A DNA stretch of 64,000 nucleotides from Actinomadura rudentiformis (GCF_008923185.1 NZ_WBMT01000015.1:62001-126000), one strand, 5' to 3'. Shown: positions 15,374 to 24,483, counted from the stretch's first letter. The notes: generated by a model from the letters alone, not told the origin. Made by a program: numbers and translations.

Positions 15374-15861
15374 GCGTCGACGTCGTCTCGATGAGCATCG
15401 GCGAGGTCGCGGCCCATTTCGGGCTGGCAACCCATGTGCTGAGGCACTGGGAGTCGATGGGCTTGCTCGCCCCGGCCCGGATCACGGGGGATCGGCGGCG
15501 CTACGGCACCGGGGATCTCTACCGGATCGCGATCATCCTCCGGGCCAAGGAGGGCGGCCTGGGGCTGGAGGACATCCGCGCGATGCTGATGGCGCGGGAC
15601 CCGGCCGAGCGCCGTGCCGTACTGCGCAAGCAGCGAGCCGAACTCGTCCGGCGGATCACCGAGGCGCAGGCGTCTCTCCATCTGATCGACTGCGGGCTCA
15701 ACTGTGAACATGACGAACTCGCCGAGTGCCCGAATTTCCGGGCCGAGATCGCTGCCCGCGCCCGCCTCCCCGTCCCCGTACCCGCGGATCTCGTGGCCGG
15801 GATGCCGCCACGCCCGGCCGTCTACGACTCGCAGAATGATTCGGGCGGGCCGAACGCATGA
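15364..15861 (+). CDS. MerR-family regulator with C-x3-C-x7-C motif
   Basis: 165 residues. The winged helix starts at MSIGEVAAHFGLATHVLRHW with the wing around GDRRRYGTGD, followed by the coiled-coil dimer helix (about 85-125) and a C-terminal effector segment with Cys residues in IDCGLNCEH...ECPNF. That Cys pattern could bind a metal or sense redox, but it is not the SoxR cluster motif. The start may be 15364 (leaderless, inside the operator) or 15391. It probably regulates the divergent methyltransferase and itself. Confidence 0.85.
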   Translation: MKSSVDVVSMSIGEVAAHFGLATHVLRHWESMGLLAPARITGDRRRYGTGDLYRIAIILRAKEGGLGLEDIRAMLMARDPAERRAVLRKQRAELVRRITEAQASLHLIDCGLNCEHDELAECPNFRAEIAARARLPVPVPADLVAGMPPRPAVYDSQNDSGGPNA

Positions 15862-15948
15862 GCCGACGGATCTCTGCAGCTCAAGGGGCTGATGGCGGTC
15901 CCCTGAGCGGCGAACACCAGTTCGATGTCGTGCTACGCTCGCGGACTC

Positions 15949-16182
15949 ATGGGACACCTTCTGAACGAGCCTGTTCGGGCCGAACACGACACGGCCGGAC
16001 GGCTCACCGCGTACGAATGGCGAGGGTCGCGCTACGCGGTGGACGAGGTCCTGAAGACCTACGGCTCGTCCTCGGACGGCCGTCTCTACCGCGTCCGGAT
16101 CACAGGAGCCGAAGGCGTGGCGATCGCGGAGCTCAGCCGTGACGCGGATCGCTGGCGGCTCCGGCATCTCTTCTCCGCCTGA
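15949..16182 (+). CDS. DUF6504-like small protein
   Basis: 77 residues, beta-rich with the pattern GRLTAYEWRGSRYAVDEVL then RLYRVRITG and DADRWRLRHLF. This resembles the small barrel domain (DUF6504) seen as stand-alone proteins or beside translesion polymerase genes in actinobacteria; the match is from memory of the pattern. The AraC gene's putative GTG start (16139) lies inside this gene, so the two overlap by up to 44 bp and may be co-transcribed. Confidence 0.6.
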   Translation: MGHLLNEPVRAEHDTAGRLTAYEWRGSRYAVDEVLKTYGSSSDGRLYRVRITGAEGVAIAELSRDADRWRLRHLFSA

Positions 16183-17146
16183 CGGACCCCTGCCGCCTGA
16201 AGGGCTTCTCCCGCCCGGCGGCGACTCGGCACTTGACCGACCCTTGTCGCCAGACGATCGCAAGCCGGATCGAGCGGTCTGGACGCGTATCGGCGGGATC
16301 CAGGGCGCGCCTCTCGATCTGCTGACCGCGCGCATCGCCAGCCGGCACTACGCACCGCATGCTCATGAGGAATACGCGATCGGCGTGTGCACCGACGGGC
16401 GCGAAGTGATGAGCTACCGGGGCGAACGTCACTACACCGGGCCTGGCGCGTTGGTGATGCTGGAGCCAGGAGAAGCGCATACGGGCGGCCCAGCGGATGC
16501 GTGCGGTTTCTCGTACCGGGTGTTCTATCCAAGTGCGGCACTGCTAGCGGAGGGTGCCCTTTGTGCTCCGCATTTCCCAGAGGCTTTCGTCCGGGACGAG
16601 GAACTGGCGCACGAGCTCTGGCGCACGCATCGCATGCTTGTCCGGAACGACGACCTGCTCGAAGGCGAGACCCGGCTGCTCGAACTGCTACGTGCCCTCG
16701 TACGCAGGCACGGTTCGTCAACGAAGCCGCCCGGGCGGCGTGCGTCCCGCCGTGGCGTCCGGCTGGCCGAGTTTGAATCAGGGGAACGAGGCGACGCCGC
16801 CGCGACCCGGATCGCTCGTACAGTGGCAGAGCGCCTGGCGGACGAACTGACCGATCCCCCGCCGCTCGCCGACCTCGCCGCCGATCTCGGGTTGTCGCGT
16901 TACCAACTGCTGCGGGCGTTCCGTGACGCCGAAGGCATGCCGCCGTACGCCTGGCTCGCGCAGCACAGGGTCGCCAGAGCCCGTGCCCTGCTCGACGCCG
17001 GACATCGCCCGGCCGAGGCGGCGACACTGGTCGGGTTCGCCGACCAGGCCCATCTGACGCGGTGGTTCCGGCGCGTTCTCGGAGTGACGCCCGGCGCGTA
17101 CCGCAACAGCGTTCAAGACAGCGCCCTTCGCACGCGGCGAAGCTGA
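16139..17146 (+). CDS. AraC-family regulator with cupin sensor domain
   Basis: About 335 residues from the GTG at 16139. The first 45 are Pro-rich and doubtful; no ATG is available, so the true start could be a later TTG. The cupin domain spans about 60-140 (ARIASRHYAPHAHEEYAIG with the His pair, then ALVMLEPGEAHTG). The double HTH is at about 235-320 (LADLAADLGLSRYQLLRAFR, EAATLVGFADQAHLTRWFRR). It is followed on the same strand by an EamA exporter 65 nt away, a common pairing in which the regulator controls export of its ligand. Confidence 0.88.
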   Translation: MTRIAGGSGISSPPDGPLPPEGLLPPGGDSALDRPLSPDDRKPDRAVWTRIGGIQGAPLDLLTARIASRHYAPHAHEEYAIGVCTDGREVMSYRGERHYTGPGALVMLEPGEAHTGGPADACGFSYRVFYPSAALLAEGALCAPHFPEAFVRDEELAHELWRTHRMLVRNDDLLEGETRLLELLRALVRRHGSSTKPPGRRASRRGVRLAEFESGERGDAAATRIARTVAERLADELTDPPPLADLAADLGLSRYQLLRAFRDAEGMPPYAWLAQHRVARARALLDAGHRPAEAATLVGFADQAHLTRWFRRVLGVTPGAYRNSVQDSALRTRRS

Positions 17147-17211
17147 CCCGGCACGGCGCACCAAGTACGGACGCCGTGCGGGTGAACGCATATGGGCGAA
17201 CGGAGGACGTG

Positions 17212-18159
17212 TTGAGTCGCCGCGGGTGGGTGTTGTTCGCGCTGATGAGCGTGCTGTGGGGGATCCCCTACCTGATGATCAAAGTGGCGGTCGAGGATGT
17301 CTCGGTGCCCGTCCTCGTGTTCGCACGGACGGCGCTGGGAGCCGCCTTGCTGCTGCCTTTCGCGATGCGCGCCGGTGGATTCGGGATGCTCCGGCGCCAC
17401 TGGAAATGGCTCGTCGTGTTCTCCCTCCTGGAGATCCTCGGACCGTGGGCGTTGCTGTCCGACGCCGAACGCACGTTGTCCAGTTCGATGACCGGTCTCC
17501 TCATCGCCGCCGTGCCCATCGTCGGGGTGCTCGTGGCGCGCCTGGCCGGAGACGCTGAACGGCTCGGACCGGCGCGGTGGGCCGGGCTGCTGCTCGGCCT
17601 GGCGGGCGTCGCCGTCCTGGCAGCACCGCATCTGGACGGTGGCAGCGCCTGGTCGATCGGCGAGGTGATGCTCGTCGTGCTCGGGTACTCGACCGCCCCG
17701 CTGATCGCCACCCGCAAGCTGCAGGACGTACCGAGCCTGCCGTTGACCACCGCGTGCCTCACGTTCGCCGCGCTCGTCTACATGCCTCCGGCAATCGTGA
17801 CGTGGCCGGACACGATGCCCAACGGACGCGTGCTCGCCGCCCTCGCAGGCCTCGGCGTCCTCTGCACCGCCCTGGCGTTCATGATTTTTCTGGAGCTCAT
17901 CCGCGAGGTCGGCACGTCCAGAGCCATGGTCTTCACCTACGTGAACCCGGCCGTCGCCGTCGTCGCCGGTGTGGTCCTGCTCAGCGAACCCCTCACCGCC
18001 ACGATCGCCATCTCGTTCATCCTGATCCTCTGCGGCTCCGTCCTGGCCACGGTCCGCCAACCCTCACCCCCACCGCCCACCGACACCCCACCCACAGACA
18101 CGTCACCCACCAACACACCGTCCCCTGACACCCGGCCCGCCGACGCACCGACCCGCTGA
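17212..18159 (+). CDS. EamA/DMT-superfamily transporter
   Basis: 315 residues, ten predicted membrane helices in two EamA halves (first begins GWVLFALMSVLWGIPYLMIK; second around VMLVVLGYSTAPLIATRKLQ). It probably exports a metabolite or amino-acid-like compound. GGAGG at 17202-17206 suits the TTG at 17212 (spacing 5) better than the GTG at 17209. The last 30 residues are a Pro/Thr/Asp repeat (PTDTPPTDTSPTNTPSPDTR) that continues at DNA level past the stop as a tandem array. It is likely co-expressed with the AraC gene. Confidence 0.88.
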   Translation: MSRRGWVLFALMSVLWGIPYLMIKVAVEDVSVPVLVFARTALGAALLLPFAMRAGGFGMLRRHWKWLVVFSLLEILGPWALLSDAERTLSSSMTGLLIAAVPIVGVLVARLAGDAERLGPARWAGLLLGLAGVAVLAAPHLDGGSAWSIGEVMLVVLGYSTAPLIATRKLQDVPSLPLTTACLTFAALVYMPPAIVTWPDTMPNGRVLAALAGLGVLCTALAFMIFLELIREVGTSRAMVFTYVNPAVAVVAGVVLLSEPLTATIAISFILILCGSVLATVRQPSPPPPTDTPPTDTSPTNTPSPDTRPADAPTR

Positions 18160-18272
18160 CGCGCGGACCCGCTGACGCGCGGACCTGCTGACGCGCGGAC
18201 CTGACGCGCGGACCCGCTGACGCACCGCCTGTCGATGCACCGCCTGTCGATGCACCGCCTGCCGACATGGCG
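18139..18272 (+). repeat. 16-bp tandem array derived from the transporter's 3' end
   Basis: The CDS ends GACCCGCTGA. Downstream are CGCGCGGACCCGCTGA and two close variants of 16 and 13 bp, then the same 16-mer again, then three 15-16 bp units GCACCGCCTGTCGAT. Each early unit carries the stop-codon sequence CTGA. The rest of the gap to 18446 holds a 14-bp palindrome, GCGTAGCGCTACGC (18405-18418), and no gene. Confidence 0.65.
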
Positions 18273-18446
18273 CCTGCCGACGTGCCGTCAGCTGACGTGT
18301 GGGGTGGTGACCAGTTCGTGCGGCACCATCCGTGCTGCCGGAGCAATTCGCATGGCCGATGTGCAGCCGACGATGCGCAGTCGGTCCGGTGTTTGCTGGC
18401 TGGTGCGTAGCGCTACGCGGGTCTGTGGACGGGGAGGCTGGGGGAA

Positions 18447-19316
18447 TCAACCCAGGGCGGTTAGTTGGTCGATCTCCTCAGGGGAGAGGGAGATGTTGGC
18501 GGCGGCGAGGTTGTCATCGAGGTGTGCGACCTTTGACGTGCCGGGGATGGGCAGCATCACGGGTGAGCGATGCAGAAGCCAGGCCAGCGCGAGTTGGGCC
18601 GGGGTGGCGTTGTGGCGCTCGGCGGCCTCGGCCAGGATCCCGCCGGGCTCGGCGAGCTTGCCCGTTGCCAGCGGGAACCACGGGATGAAGCCGATCCCCT
18701 CGCGTTCGCAATGGTCGAGCAGCGGCTGCGACTTGCGGAAGGTCAGGTTGTAGAGGTTCTGCACGGAGACGATGTCGACGATCTTGCGGGACTCCTCGAG
18801 CTCCTCCACCGAGACCTCGGAGAGGCCGATGTGGCGGATTTTGCCCTCGTTCTGCATGTCCCGCAGGGCGCCGAGTTGTTCCTCCAGTGGCACCTTCGCG
18901 TCGATGCGATGGAGTTGGTAGAGGTCGATCCGTTCCACCTTGAGCCGCCGGAGGCTCATCTCCAGGCACTGCCGCAGGTATTCGGGGCGGCCGAGGGAGA
19001 GCCATTCGCCCGGCCCTGGACGGGTCAGGCCCGCCTTGGTCGCGATCACCAGGTCGTCCGGGTACGGGTGGAGCGCCTCGGCGATGAGGTCCTCGCTGAC
19101 GTACGGTCCGTACGAGTCGGCGGTGTCGATGAACGTCACGCCGAGCTCGACGGCACGGCGCAGCACGCGGAGGGCCTCGTCGCGGTCGGCGGGCTCGCCC
19201 CAGACGCCGGGGCCGGTGATCTGCATGGCGCCGAAGCCAAGCCGATGCACGGGCAGGTCGCCGCCGAGGGCGAACGTGCCGCTCGCGGCCGCCGGGCGGG
19301 TGGAGAGGTCAGTCAT
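18447..19316 (-). CDS. Aldo/keto reductase
   Basis: 289 residues, TIM barrel with the complete AKR tetrad: Asp64 and Tyr69 in FIDTADSYG, Lys94 in IATKAG, and His136 in LYQLHRID. The NADPH-binding C-terminal pattern is present at LPIPGTSKVAHLDDNLAA. It reduces aldehydes or ketones in the cytoplasm. Transcribed alone; the gap to the SDR gene start on the same strand (20164) is filled by the SDR gene itself, so the two are likely transcribed together with the AKR downstream (56-nt... gap 19317-19372 is short). Confidence 0.9.
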   Translation of the reverse strand: MTDLSTRPAAASGTFALGGDLPVHRLGFGAMQITGPGVWGEPADRDEALRVLRRAVELGVTFIDTADSYGPYVSEDLIAEALHPYPDDLVIATKAGLTRPGPGEWLSLGRPEYLRQCLEMSLRRLKVERIDLYQLHRIDAKVPLEEQLGALRDMQNEGKIRHIGLSEVSVEELEESRKIVDIVSVQNLYNLTFRKSQPLLDHCEREGIGFIPWFPLATGKLAEPGGILAEAAERHNATPAQLALAWLLHRSPVMLPIPGTSKVAHLDDNLAAANISLSPEEIDQLTALG

Positions 19317-19372
19317 GGGTTCCCCAGAACGTCGTCGTTGCCGGGTTCCATTGGATCACGGCACGGCGACCA

Positions 19373-20164
19373 TCAGCGCTTGTCACGCTGGCCCTGGGCC
19401 AGGCCGCGGGTGATCTTGTCGCTGCCGGCGCGGCGTTGGACCGCAGCCGCGAGGCTGGGGGCCGCACCGCCGATCAGCGCGCCGATGCGCAGGCCCAGCG
19501 GGGCGACGTCGACTTCGGCGATGTTCTTGTCGACGGCTCGTACGGTCGCGCGTGCCACATCCTGCGGCGAGCGCGTGCCGACTCCGCGCGGCAGGGTCAC
19601 GTTGGCGTCGGCGAACATGCCCGCGTCCCTGATGAAGCCGGGGAACACCGTCGAGACCCCGACACCGTGCGGTCGCAGGTCCTCGCGGAGCGCGAGCGCG
19701 AAGCCGCGCATCCCGAACTTGGTGGCGTTGTAGATCGAGGCCTGCCCGGAGGCGGTCTTGCCGGACAGCGAGGAGATGAAGACCAGATGTCCCCGGCCAC
19801 GAGCGGACATCTGCTCTCCCGCCAGCTTCGCCATGACCATCGGTGCGCGCAGGTTGACGTTGAGGGCGCGGTCGATGTCGTCTATCGAGTATTCGGAAAG
19901 CAGCCCGGAGCCGGGCAACGCCGCGTTCGCCACAAGAACGTCGATCTCACCGGCTTCAGCGAGCAACTGCTCGGGGGTGGCCGGATCCGCGAGGTCGGCG
20001 GCGATCGCGCGACCGCCCAGCCGTTCGGCCAGCGGTTCGAGCACGTCGGTCCGGCGGCCGGTCAGCACCACCTCGCCACCGTGCGCGGCGAACGCCTCGG
20101 CGAGCGCCTGGCCGATGCCGCCGGTGGCACCCGTCAGCAGAACTTTCGCGCCTCGTAGCTTCAT
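19373..20164 (-). CDS. Short-chain dehydrogenase/reductase
   Basis: 263 residues. Cofactor motif TGATGGIG at 11-18, NANAA-type motif VANAALPG at 78-85, Asn104, Ser131/132 and the catalytic Tyr145-x3-Lys149 in IYNATKFG. A classical SDR, probably NADP-dependent (GRRTD after strand 2). The start at 20164 is taken because the Rossmann strand begins five codons later; the longer frame reads into non-coding sequence. The AKR gene follows 56 nt downstream on the same strand, suggesting a two-reductase operon. Confidence 0.9.
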   Translation of the reverse strand: MKLRGAKVLLTGATGGIGQALAEAFAAHGGEVVLTGRRTDVLEPLAERLGGRAIAADLADPATPEQLLAEAGEIDVLVANAALPGSGLLSEYSIDDIDRALNVNLRAPMVMAKLAGEQMSARGRGHLVFISSLSGKTASGQASIYNATKFGMRGFALALREDLRPHGVGVSTVFPGFIRDAGMFADANVTLPRGVGTRSPQDVARATVRAVDKNIAEVDVAPLGLRIGALIGGAAPSLAAAVQRRAGSDKITRGLAQGQRDKR

Positions 20165-20237
20165 GGCGGGATGATCCCACTGGCGGTGGCCCGGCGCCAT
20201 AGCGACGCCCAAGCCCCGAAGGCGGGCGCGAGGCCAC

Positions 20238-20306
20238 CCGCCTTCGGGACGTGGACGTCACCGCCTTCGGGACGTGGACGTCACCGCCTTCGGGACGTGG
20301 ACGTCA
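20238..20306 (-). repeat. Three perfect 23-bp direct repeats starting at a stop codon
   Basis: Units at 20238-20260, 20261-20283 and 20284-20306 are identical. Read on the minus strand each begins TGACGTCCACGTCCCG, and the first TGA is the stop codon of the M64 peptidase gene. The array therefore duplicates the stop plus 20 nt of 3' flank. Confidence 0.9.
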
Positions 20307-22124
20307 GCCGTTGAGGGTCACGACGAACTTGCCGGCGCGGCCGATGTTGCCGGACGAGTCGATGGCGCGGTACTCGATCGTGTGACGTCCCGTGCCGAGC
20401 TTGCCGTACGTCAGATGGTCGATGACGGTGCCGTTCGCGGTGAAAAGGAACGGCGCCTTGGAGTCGGTCGGCCAGCCGAAGTAGTTGAACCAGCCGTCCC
20501 CGTCCACCCGGAACTCGGTCACGACTGCGCCGGGGCGGTCGTCCGCACCGGTCAGCCGCATGGTGAACGGTCCGTCGAAGACATACTCGGCAGGCTTGCC
20601 CGGCCGCGGCTTGGTCGTCTTTGCGGCCTTGGACAGCTCGTACGTCACGGTCGGCCGGCTTGCGTCGATCGTCCAGGCGCGCGTGCGTGAGCCAAGCTTC
20701 GCCACGAGCCGGTGAGCGCCGGGGGAGAGCCGCAGCCGTTCCAGATCGATCGAACGGTCACCGCCTCGTACGCGCCGCCCGTCGACGAACCACGAGATCC
20801 GCGGCGTGCGGCGCGCGGGGTGCGTCGTCTCGGCATAGACGACGTCCTTCGCGCCCACGGGGCGGTCGGTCGGGGTCGAAGACGTGAAGTCCGCCGCCTC
20901 GTTCGTGGGCGGCGTCTTGACGCGCGTGTCGACCGTCCACGTACGGGTCTGCGTGAGCGCGGCGGACGCGCGGATCTCCGGGTCTCGGACGAACGCGGTC
21001 GTGTCGGTGACCGTCACCTTCAGCGTGTGCACACCCGGCCTGATCCGCAGCGTGCGGAGGTCGAGGTTGCTGAGGTCGCGCGCTCCGCGTACGACACGGC
21101 CATCGAGCGTCCACTGAACGGACAGATCGCCCCCGGTCGGGTGCATCGTCTCCAGCCACACCACGCGGTCGGCGCCGATCGGGGCGTCGGTGGGGGTGTG
21201 CGCCTGAACGAGGTTGACCTTGGCGGAGATCCGCTGCGTCATGCGTTCGCGGGAGACCTGGTCGAAGTAGTAGCCGAGCGTCTTCATCATCGAGTGCCGG
21301 CTGGGCCGCCAGACGCCCTTGGTGTTGTAGAGCCCACCTTCGTACCGGCCGATGGTCCCGCCGGATTCGCTCCGTTCTCCGAGCCAGCGCCACCACTTCT
21401 TCTTCTGGTCGCGCATCTGCTGCTCGGTGAGGAGGGTGTGGTGGATGGACGCCGGTTCGGGTCCCTCGTACGTGCCGCCGGGGACGCCGCGCTGGTAGTA
21501 GTCGTACTCGTCGTCCAGGCCGCCCAGCGAGTGCCCGAGCTCGTGCGGCGTGATCAGCGCCGACAGCGCGTTGCCTCCCGACGCGGTGGCGTACGTGCCG
21601 CCTGCGCCGCCGTAGGTGTCGCTGTTGGCCAGGGCGAGGATCTGCCGGTTGGCGGACGAGGTTCCGGTGACCATGTCGGCGTACTTCTTGGCCGCCGAGG
21701 AGCTCATCGTCAGCAGGCGCTGGGGACCCTGCGTGGTGCAGCCGCCCCAGAACGCCATGTTCAGCGGCGTCGTGCGGCGCGGGGACTCCAGGGCCGGGTC
21801 GCAGCTGACTCCCGACTCCCCCGACTCGATCTCGACGGCGTAGACGTTCACATAGCTGCGGTACGACTTGAACGGCTCGATCGTCCACAGGTCGCTCAGG
21901 TGTTTGTCCACATGGGCCCGGAACTTCGGCAGGTCAGCGGTCATGTAACCGTCACCCATGATCACCAGGTTGAAGCGCTTGGCCGGATCCCCGGTGACCT
22001 GGATCGGTACCACCTTCGCATCACCGGGCGCCGCGCCCGCTACAGCGCTCGCCGCTCCGATCGGCAGCGCGGCCGTGGCGGTGCCCGTCACCACGGCGAT
22101 CGCGAGCGTCCTTGCTCTCCTCAT
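20304..22124 (-). CDS. Secreted M64-family (IgA peptidase-like) metalloprotease
   Basis: 606 residues. Signal peptide about 1-32. The M64 catalytic domain starts at NLVIMGDGYM (52-61) and contains the zinc site HELGH at 194-198, followed by SLGGLDDEYDYY. C-terminal part: two Ig-like or PKD-like beta domains, each opening with 'PTDAPIGADRVVW' or 'PTDRPVGAKDVVY' type repeats, and a final beta domain ending AIDSSGNIGRAGKFVVTLNG, which resembles OmpL47-type domains. It is an extracellular protease with substrate-binding modules. Family name is historical; an IgA substrate is not implied. Confidence 0.9.
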   Translation of the reverse strand: MRRARTLAIAVVTGTATAALPIGAASAVAGAAPGDAKVVPIQVTGDPAKRFNLVIMGDGYMTADLPKFRAHVDKHLSDLWTIEPFKSYRSYVNVYAVEIESGESGVSCDPALESPRRTTPLNMAFWGGCTTQGPQRLLTMSSSAAKKYADMVTGTSSANRQILALANSDTYGGAGGTYATASGGNALSALITPHELGHSLGGLDDEYDYYQRGVPGGTYEGPEPASIHHTLLTEQQMRDQKKKWWRWLGERSESGGTIGRYEGGLYNTKGVWRPSRHSMMKTLGYYFDQVSRERMTQRISAKVNLVQAHTPTDAPIGADRVVWLETMHPTGGDLSVQWTLDGRVVRGARDLSNLDLRTLRIRPGVHTLKVTVTDTTAFVRDPEIRASAALTQTRTWTVDTRVKTPPTNEAADFTSSTPTDRPVGAKDVVYAETTHPARRTPRISWFVDGRRVRGGDRSIDLERLRLSPGAHRLVAKLGSRTRAWTIDASRPTVTYELSKAAKTTKPRPGKPAEYVFDGPFTMRLTGADDRPGAVVTEFRVDGDGWFNYFGWPTDSKAPFLFTANGTVIDHLTYGKLGTGRHTIEYRAIDSSGNIGRAGKFVVTLNG

Positions 22125-22276
22125 GCGCCTACCTCCTCGAGGGCGCGCACGGTGGACGAGGTCGTCCAGGGGGACCGGGCGCGCCGGCTCGACCCGTTGA
22201 TCAAACGGGCCGCGCCGGATTATCGCGAGTAGATCGGCTTAACACCACACTTCGGGCTGGCGCCTTCCAGTCGTCC

Positions 22277-22489
22277 TCAGAAGCCGAACCGCCAGAGCAC
22301 CAGGATGAGCGAGCAGAGGATCAGGCCGGCGGTGCCCAGCGGTGCCTGTCCGAGCATGATCAGCACCATGCACCCGGCGGTGACGACGGCGGCTGCCGTG
22401 ATCATGCCGCCGCCTCCCGTGCCGCCCTCGGGCTCGGGGGCCTGCCGGAGTTCGCGTTCCCAGAGACCGAAGTCGTCCTCTGCGCTCAT
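22277..22489 (-). CDS. Small membrane protein, function unknown
   Basis: 70 residues: acidic N-terminus (MSAEDDFGLWERELRQAPEP), Gly linker, then two hydrophobic segments (MITAAAVVTAGCMVLIML and AGLILCSLILVLWRFGF). GGAAG lies five bases before the ATG at 22489; an ATG five codons upstream is less well placed. No family recognised. It sits between the M64 peptidase and the DLW-39 gene. Confidence 0.65.
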   Translation of the reverse strand: MSAEDDFGLWERELRQAPEPEGGTGGGGMITAAAVVTAGCMVLIMLGQAPLGTAGLILCSLILVLWRFGF

Positions 22490-22696
22490 GGGACTTCCAG
22501 ACATTTCGCCGTGCCTGGATTATGCGGCCGATCGGGCCGTTCGGCGAGAGGACGCTGACGAAGATCGACCGGATAACGGTGTGTGGTGCGGAGCGGCCGG
22601 GATCGGTTGCTAGGCTGCGGAGAGCCTGGGGAAGAGTTACATGATCGGAACGCCCCCCAGGTTTGGCTTCATAGTCGAGGTGAAGGGGTCCCCACC

Positions 22697-22816
22697 GTGA
22701 AGAAGCTGCTTGTTCTCGCTGTTATTGCTCTTGGCGGCTTCGCTGTCTGGCGTCGGCTCCAGCAGGACCGCGCTGAGCTGGACCTGTGGACCGAGGCCAC
22801 GTCCTCCGACAGCTGA
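22697..22816 (+). CDS. DLW-39 family peptide
   Basis: A 39-residue protein from a GTG: hydrophobic N-terminal segment KKLLVLAVIALGGFAVW, then RRLQQDRAELDLWTEATSSDS, with the Asp-Leu-Trp motif and length that define the family. In actinobacteria it normally lies downstream of gyrA and a DUF3566 gene and just before tRNA-Ile and tRNA-Ala. Here tRNA-Ala is 0.8 kb away but gyrA and tRNA-Ile are not in the window, so the neighbourhood is rearranged or expanded. Function unknown; a single-pass membrane location is likely. Confidence 0.9.
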   Translation: MKKLLVLAVIALGGFAVWRRLQQDRAELDLWTEATSSDS

Positions 22817-22863
22817 GATAGTCCCGCGGCGCACGGGAGACTGACTTCGAGGGAGGCCCCGGC

Positions 22864-23598
22864 GTGAGCGGAGCAGAGCGGATCACTGTCGCCTGCCTCG
22901 ATCTCGCCGGGACCACTGTGGCCGACGGCGACGCCGTCGCCACGGCCTTCGCCGAGGCGATCGCCACGATGGGGATCGTCGCCGGCACGACCGCGTACGA
23001 ACGTGCCATGGCGCACGTCCACGATGCCCGCGGCCGCCCCAAGATCGAAGTCTTCCGCTCGCTGTTCGCCGGCGACGAGGCCCGCGCGCAAGCCGCGAAC
23101 CTCTCGTTCGAACGGTCGTACGACTTGATCGTCGACCGTCGGGGGCTCGTGCCCGTGCCCGGCACCGAGGAGGCCTTGCATCGCCTCGCCAGTGCCGGGG
23201 TCCGAGTGTGCCTGCTGACCGGTTTCAGCCGCCGCACCCTCGGCCGGGTCCTCGACACGCTCGGCTGGTGGGGCCGGGTCGACATGGCCCTGTCCCCCGA
23301 GGACGGCGGCCGCGGTAGGCCATGGCCTGATCTCATCCTGTCCGCCGCGCTCCGCCTGGGCATCGACGACGTACGGCACATCGCCGTCTGTGGCGACACC
23401 GAGAACGACATGCTCTCGGGCCGCCGCGCGGGAGCCTCCATCGTCGCCGGCGTCCTCACCGGAGCCCACGACGCCGACCGCCTCCACAGCGCCGGCGCCA
23501 CCCACGTCCTCGCCAGCGTGGCCGACTTCCCCGACCTTGTCCTGTCCCCACCACGCTCCCGCCACCACGATGACGCAGTGACCGCCGAGCACAGGTAA
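22864..23598 (+). CDS. Phosphonatase-like HAD hydrolase
   Basis: 244 residues. HAD motif I is DLAGTTV with nucleophile Asp13; the Ala in DxAGT is typical of the phosphonoacetaldehyde hydrolase branch. Motif II is LLTGFS and motif IV is CGDTENDMLSG. The helical cap contains the 'HVHDARGRPKIEVFRSLF' stretch characteristic of phosphonatase-like hydrolases. No phosphonate uptake or transaminase genes are near, so the natural substrate is open. GTG start after GAGGGAGG; 47 nt from DLW-39. Confidence 0.88.
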   Translation: MSGAERITVACLDLAGTTVADGDAVATAFAEAIATMGIVAGTTAYERAMAHVHDARGRPKIEVFRSLFAGDEARAQAANLSFERSYDLIVDRRGLVPVPGTEEALHRLASAGVRVCLLTGFSRRTLGRVLDTLGWWGRVDMALSPEDGGRGRPWPDLILSAALRLGIDDVRHIAVCGDTENDMLSGRRAGASIVAGVLTGAHDADRLHSAGATHVLASVADFPDLVLSPPRSRHHDDAVTAEHR

Positions 23599-23629
23599 GC
23601 TTGTCGCGCCCTCCCAGGGGCGCATCCGA

Positions 23630-23702
23630 GGGGCCTTAGCTCAGTTGGTAGAGCACCGGCTTTGCAAGCCGGGTGTCAGGGGTTCGAATCCCCTAGGCTC
23701 CA
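23630..23702 (+). tRNA. tRNA-Ala (anticodon TGC)
   Basis: 73 nt cloverleaf. Acceptor GGGGCCT/AGGCTCC closes with one G-U pair, the D arm has AGCTCAGTTGGTAGAGC, the anticodon loop CTTTGCAAG reads TGC, and the T arm is GGGGTTCGAATCCCC. Discriminator A; the CCA is not encoded. It corresponds to the tRNA-Ala that follows gyrA near actinobacterial origins. Confidence 0.98.
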
Positions 23703-23710
23703 CACACCCC

Positions 23711-23737
23711 GCCCCCATCCAGACCATGGATGGGGGC
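23711..23737 (+). terminator. Hairpin after tRNA-Ala
   Basis: Perfect 10-bp arms GCCCCCATCC and GGATGGGGGC with a 7-nt loop, 8 nt downstream of the tRNA. Confidence 0.75.
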
Positions 23738-23739
23738 GT

Positions 23740-24067
23740 CCGCGCACCCGAGGCCCAGTGCTTTGAGCCTCCCTCGACTCAAGGGCATGGCCCTCGCTGA
23801 CGCTCGGACAGGCTCATTGGGGCTCCGCCCCAAACCCCTGCGGGGCTCCGCCCCCGCACCCCCGACACCTTCCGGACTTCAGCCCCTCCGGCACGAAGCA
23901 CCATGATCGCGTCGAGCCCAGGGCCTCTTCTACGTTTGCTTGCCCGATCGCTTCCTCTTCTTGAGCTCTGCGTTGGCCGTCGTGCTCAGCGCGTCCGCGA
24001 TCGGAGGCGGGACCGCGATGCGAGAGCAGGCCTATCCACGCGGTCCGGCTTGAGCGATTATCTGGTG
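23740..24067. repeat. GGGGCTCCGCCCC hairpin repeats downstream of tRNA-Ala
   Basis: GGGGCTCCGCCCC at 23819-23831 recurs as GGGGCTCCGCCCCC at 23842-23855. These are short self-complementary elements common between streptomycete-type genes, and a similar set follows tRNA-Leu at 58150-58240. No gene is supported between the tRNA terminator and 24068. Confidence 0.6.
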
Positions 24068-24301
24068 ATGTGGTGGCTGGTCCCTTTGGGTTTCGTTGCG
24101 GTGCTGTTGATCTACGGCGCGTTGGTGGACTGGCGTGCCCGGAGGAGGGGTCACCGGATTCGAGTCAGCGATGCCGCATCTGCCGAGGCGCGTGAGAACC
24201 GTCGCGATATGCGGGCTTGGGCGCGAGGCTCCCTCGGGCACAGCGGGGAAGGCATGTCGTGGATGAAGTTCCGTCGTGGCAGACACGGCAATAAGGGCTG
24301 A
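24068..24301 (+). CDS. Small single-pass membrane protein
   Basis: 77 residues: one N-terminal membrane helix (MWWLVPLGFVAVLLIYGALV) followed by a basic cytoplasmic tail (DWRARRRGHRIRV, later RRGRHGNKG). No clear ribosome-binding site, so the start is tentative (GTG 24065 also possible). No family recognised. It is the last intact-looking gene before the decayed stretch to the right. Confidence 0.55.
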   Translation: MWWLVPLGFVAVLLIYGALVDWRARRRGHRIRVSDAASAEARENRRDMRAWARGSLGHSGEGMSWMKFRRGRHGNKG

Positions 24302-24483
24302 ATACAAGTTAAAGGTCCGAAATATATGCGGAATGATCCAAAGGCGTAGCGAGATCGAAGCGGAGCCGCGTGCAGGTCAGCAGTCGTTTCCACGCGCTGC
24401 CCGGCAGGCCGCTTGGGCGTGCGACCGCCGCTGGCTTTGTCCGACCTGCGGCTGACGGCAGTTTCGGATACGCGCCGCCGCGT

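Noticed and set aside
20712..22232. 506-codon + ORF opposite the M64 peptidase
   Set aside because: Antisense shadow. The minus-strand gene has a signal peptide, HELGH motif and domain repeats.
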